Assembly (NCBI GenBank): GCA_016207445.1 | Contig: JACQPS010000174.1 | Span: 1 to 6,799, forward strand | DNA length: 6,799 nucleotides | Reading direction: 5' to 3' | DNA from: Gemmatimonadota bacterium | GTDB taxonomy: Bacteria > Gemmatimonadota > Gemmatimonadetes > Longimicrobiales > RSA9 | Part shown: positions 5,311-6,799 of the stretch, piece by piece | How positions within the stretch are numbered: the stretch's first letter is position 1 | How the letters are laid out: the number at the start of each line of letters is the position of its first letter | Program-made: the position numbers and the translations under genes | The notes under the pieces: model-generated | Databases searched by the model: none | Told to the model about the DNA's origin: nothing | What the model saw: the letters and a program-made list of their open reading frames with translations, nothing else

Positions 5311-6489
5311 ATGCCGGACCGAACCACAGCGCCTGACGTCGTCATCATTGGCGCGGGCATCATCGGCCTGGCCACGGCGTGGGAGCTCGCGCGCCGCGGC
5401 GTGGCCGTGACGGTGGTGGAGCGCGGCACGCCGGGGCAGGCGGCGACCTGGGCGGCGGGCGGCATGCTCGCGCCGCTGGCGGAGGCGCGTCGTCCGGGCC
5501 CCCTGCTCGAGCTGTCGCTCGCGGCGCTGGAGCGCTATGCGGCCTTCGCGGAGGCGGTGCGTGACGCCTCCGGCATCGACGTCGAGTACACGGGCGGCGG
5601 CAAGCTGGTCGTCGCCATCAGCGAGGCGGAGGAGGCGAAGCTGCGCGAGCAGTGCGAGTGGCAGCGCGCGAGCGGCTTCGCCGTCGAGCTCATGGATGGC
5701 GACGAGGCGCGCCGCCGCGAGCCGGCCCTGTCCCTGGCCGTCCGTGCGGCCCTCTTCCTCCCGCTCGACTGCCAGGTGGAAAACCGCCGGCTCGCGCAGG
5801 CGCTGTGGCTCGCCACCGCACGAGCCGGCGTCGAGTTCCGGCTGGGCGTGGGCGCGGCGGGCGTGCGCACCAGCAGCGCGGCGGACGCGGGTCGGCGCGG
5901 CCGCGGCGCTCGACGTAGCCCGCGTGCGCGCGTGCTCGGCGTCGTCCTGGCCGACGGAGAGCTCATCGCGGCGGAGCGGGTCATCGTGGCCGCAGGGTCG
6001 TGGAGCGGCCAGCTCGACGGCCTGCCGCGCGATCTCCCGGTCGAGCCCGTGCGCGGGCAGATGCTCGCGGTCGAGACGATCCCGCCCGTGCTGCGGCGGG
6101 TCGTGCTCACGCCCGGCTGCTACCTGATCCCGCGCGCGGGGCGCGTCATCGTCGGCGCCACCATGGAGCGGGTGGGGTTCCGCTCGTACCCTACGCCCGC
6201 CGGCGTGCACTCGCTGCTCGATGCGGCCGTGCAGGCGGTGCCGGCCCTCGCCCAGGCGCCTCTGCTCGAGGTCTGGGCCGGGCTCCGGCCCGGCACGCCG
6301 GACGACCTGCCCATCCTCGGGCCGGACCCCGCCGCTGACGGGCTCTTCTACGCGACGGGCCACTTCCGCAACGGCGTGCTGCTCGCACCCGTAACCGCCG
6401 ATATCCTGGCGGATCTGGTGACCGGCGAGACGCCGGAGCTCGAGCTCGCGGCGTTCGGGCCGGAGCGCTTCGATGAGGGCGCGGCGTGA
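5311..6489 (+). CDS. thiO: glycine oxidase ThiO, FAD-dependent
   Basis: The 392-residue product is a D-amino-acid-oxidase-family flavoprotein. It starts with the FAD Rossmann motif VVIIGAGIIGLATAWEL (Gly14, Gly16, Gly19) and Glu37 at the end of the second strand, followed by ATWAAGGMLAP (45-55), the ThiO signature after the dinucleotide fold. Later come VIVAAGSWSG (224-233), EPVRGQMLA (245-253), GLRPGTPDDLPILG (324-337, Arg326 near the substrate carboxylate by family analogy) and TGHFRNGVLLAP (349-360). The reaction converts glycine with oxygen to iminoacetate, used for thiamin thiazole synthesis, releasing hydrogen peroxide. Residues about 185-207 form an Arg/Ala/Gly-rich insert unlike the rest of the family, probably a surface loop. 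The ribosome site before ATG 5311 is weak (GGAT). No thiS, thiG or other thiamin gene is visible here, so sarcosine or D-amino-acid oxidation remains possible. Confidence 0.87.
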   Translation: MPDRTTAPDVVIIGAGIIGLATAWELARRGVAVTVVERGTPGQAATWAAGGMLAPLAEARRPGPLLELSLAALERYAAFAEAVRDASGIDVEYTGGGKLVVAISEAEEAKLREQCEWQRASGFAVELMDGDEARRREPALSLAVRAALFLPLDCQVENRRLAQALWLATARAGVEFRLGVGAAGVRTSSAADAGRRGRGARRSPRARVLGVVLADGELIAAERVIVAAGSWSGQLDGLPRDLPVEPVRGQMLAVETIPPVLRRVVLTPGCYLIPRAGRVIVGATMERVGFRSYPTPAGVHSLLDAAVQAVPALAQAPLLEVWAGLRPGTPDDLPILGPDPAADGLFYATGHFRNGVLLAPVTADILADLVTGETPELELAAFGPERFDEGAA

Positions 6490-6692
6490 GCGAGGATCAG
6501 GACGACGTCGGCGCCGCCGCTGCGAGGCGATCCGCGTCCGATCCGGCGCCCACGGGTTCGGGAACCGGAAGGGGAACGGGTACGGGCAGGGGGGACCACG
6601 TCTGTGACATATGCGGGTCTCGGATGATCGAGCGGCACTGCAAGATCATCTGTCCGGCGTGCGGCTATACTCGAGACTGCTCGGATCCGTAA
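6486..6692 (+). CDS. small zinc-ribbon protein with conserved CGYTRDCSDP end
   Basis: The 68-residue product starts at GTG 6486, whose bases overlap the ThiO stop in the GTGA manner. GAGGG at 6475-6479, six bases before it, is a good ribosome site, and no ATG start exists before the cysteines. Residues 1-36 are low complexity, ending in a Gly/Thr/Arg linker. Residues 40-68 carry six cysteines: C40xxC43, C52, C56xxC59 and C65. Four or more of these can form a zinc ribbon, and the chain ends CGYTRDCSDP. I recall similar very small proteins with an HCKxxCxxCGxxxxCSD end in several phyla, with unknown function, but cannot prove it here. Overlap with thiO suggests cotranscription. It may act as a nucleic-acid or protein-binding adaptor, but no function is shown. 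Confidence 0.75.
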   Translation: MSEDQDDVGAAAARRSASDPAPTGSGTGRGTGTGRGDHVCDICGSRMIERHCKIICPACGYTRDCSDP

Positions 6693-6719
6693 ATCGAAAA
6701 ATCGGGTGAGGGCTCACCC
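6691..6719 (-). terminator. intrinsic terminator of the minus-strand gene entering from the right
   Basis: Read on the minus strand, GGGTGA (6719-6714) pairs with TCACCC (6709-6704) around a GCCC loop, followed by GATTTTTCGATTT. The stem contains the stop codon TGA of the partial gene. On the plus strand the same hairpin follows the zinc-ribbon stop by eleven bases but lacks a U-run, so it would work poorly in that direction. Confidence 0.65.
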
Positions 6720-6799
6720 CACGCCGAGAACGCGACTGATGTACCAGCCGACGAGCAGCTCGCCCCAGCCATGCGTGATGGCGGCGCCGAGTGCCAGGA
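6714..6799 (-). CDS. C-terminus of an unidentified, probably membrane, protein (partial)
   Basis: The minus strand is open from the window edge to TGA at 6716-6714 and gives 27 residues: LALGAAITHGWGELLVGWYI followed by SRVLGVG. The alternation of small, aromatic and aliphatic residues resembles a transmembrane segment with short helix breaks around THGWG. The terminator hairpin directly at the stop supports a real gene end. The family cannot be named from so short a piece. It is convergent with the zinc-ribbon gene, 21 bases away. Confidence 0.5.
   Translation of the reverse strand, partial: LALGAAITHGWGELLVGWYISRVLGVG

Noticed and set aside
5296..6363. Minus-strand open frame opposite thiO
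   Set aside because: Low-complexity Arg/Ala/His-rich product; the plus strand shows clear ThiO motifs throughout.

Overview
This is a high-GC bacterial window. Hand counts give 50 of 60 G+C at 5401-5460 but only 28 of 60 at 1621-1680. The genes are ordinary single-copy metabolic genes, tightly packed and partly overlapping, with GC-rich repeats in the intergenic spaces. Gene content and the small Cys-rich protein ending in CSDP would suit Gemmatimonadota or a similar high-GC phylum. That is a guess from family resemblance; no rRNA or marker gene is present to prove it.

Layout: positions 1-190 hold the Ala/Pro/Gly-rich tail of a plus-strand gene that runs in from the left. From 3338 leftwards to 187 a minus-strand gene row reads: an SDR-type L-threonine 3-dehydrogenase (3338-2376), a BrnT-family ribonuclease toxin (2312-2031), a 195-residue protein with an antitoxin-like N-terminus and a HEPN-like C-terminus (2047-1460), and glycine C-acetyltransferase (1428-187). 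A 358-bp divergent intergenic region (3339-3696) carries three tandem 49-51 bp G-rich repeats. From 3697 rightwards a plus-strand row reads: threonine/serine dehydratase (3697-4656), a gamma-carbonic-anhydrase-like hexapeptide protein (4657-5268), a palindromic repeat that supplies the last codons of that gene (5191-5293), glycine oxidase ThiO (5311-6489) and a small zinc-ribbon protein (6486-6692). The window ends in the C-terminus of a minus-strand, probably membrane, protein (6799-6714) with its own intrinsic terminator.

Functionally the locus centres on threonine and glycine. Threonine dehydrogenase plus glycine C-acetyltransferase turn threonine into glycine and acetyl-CoA. Divergently, the dehydratase turns threonine into 2-oxobutyrate (or serine into pyruvate). 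ThiO oxidises glycine, the step used for the thiazole of thiamin in aerobes. A toxin-antitoxin-like pair sits between the two enzymes of the threonine-to-glycine pathway, in DNA of visibly lower GC, which suggests later insertion.

The most unusual item is that pair. A normal BrnT is followed, with the overlapping layout of brnT-brnA, by a protein that keeps an antitoxin-like 'DLLPEYDFSKG' start but continues into a helical domain with an R-x4-H motif (RNWVVH) typical of HEPN ribonucleases. The repeats at 3428-3586 and 5191-5293 are the next most interesting features.
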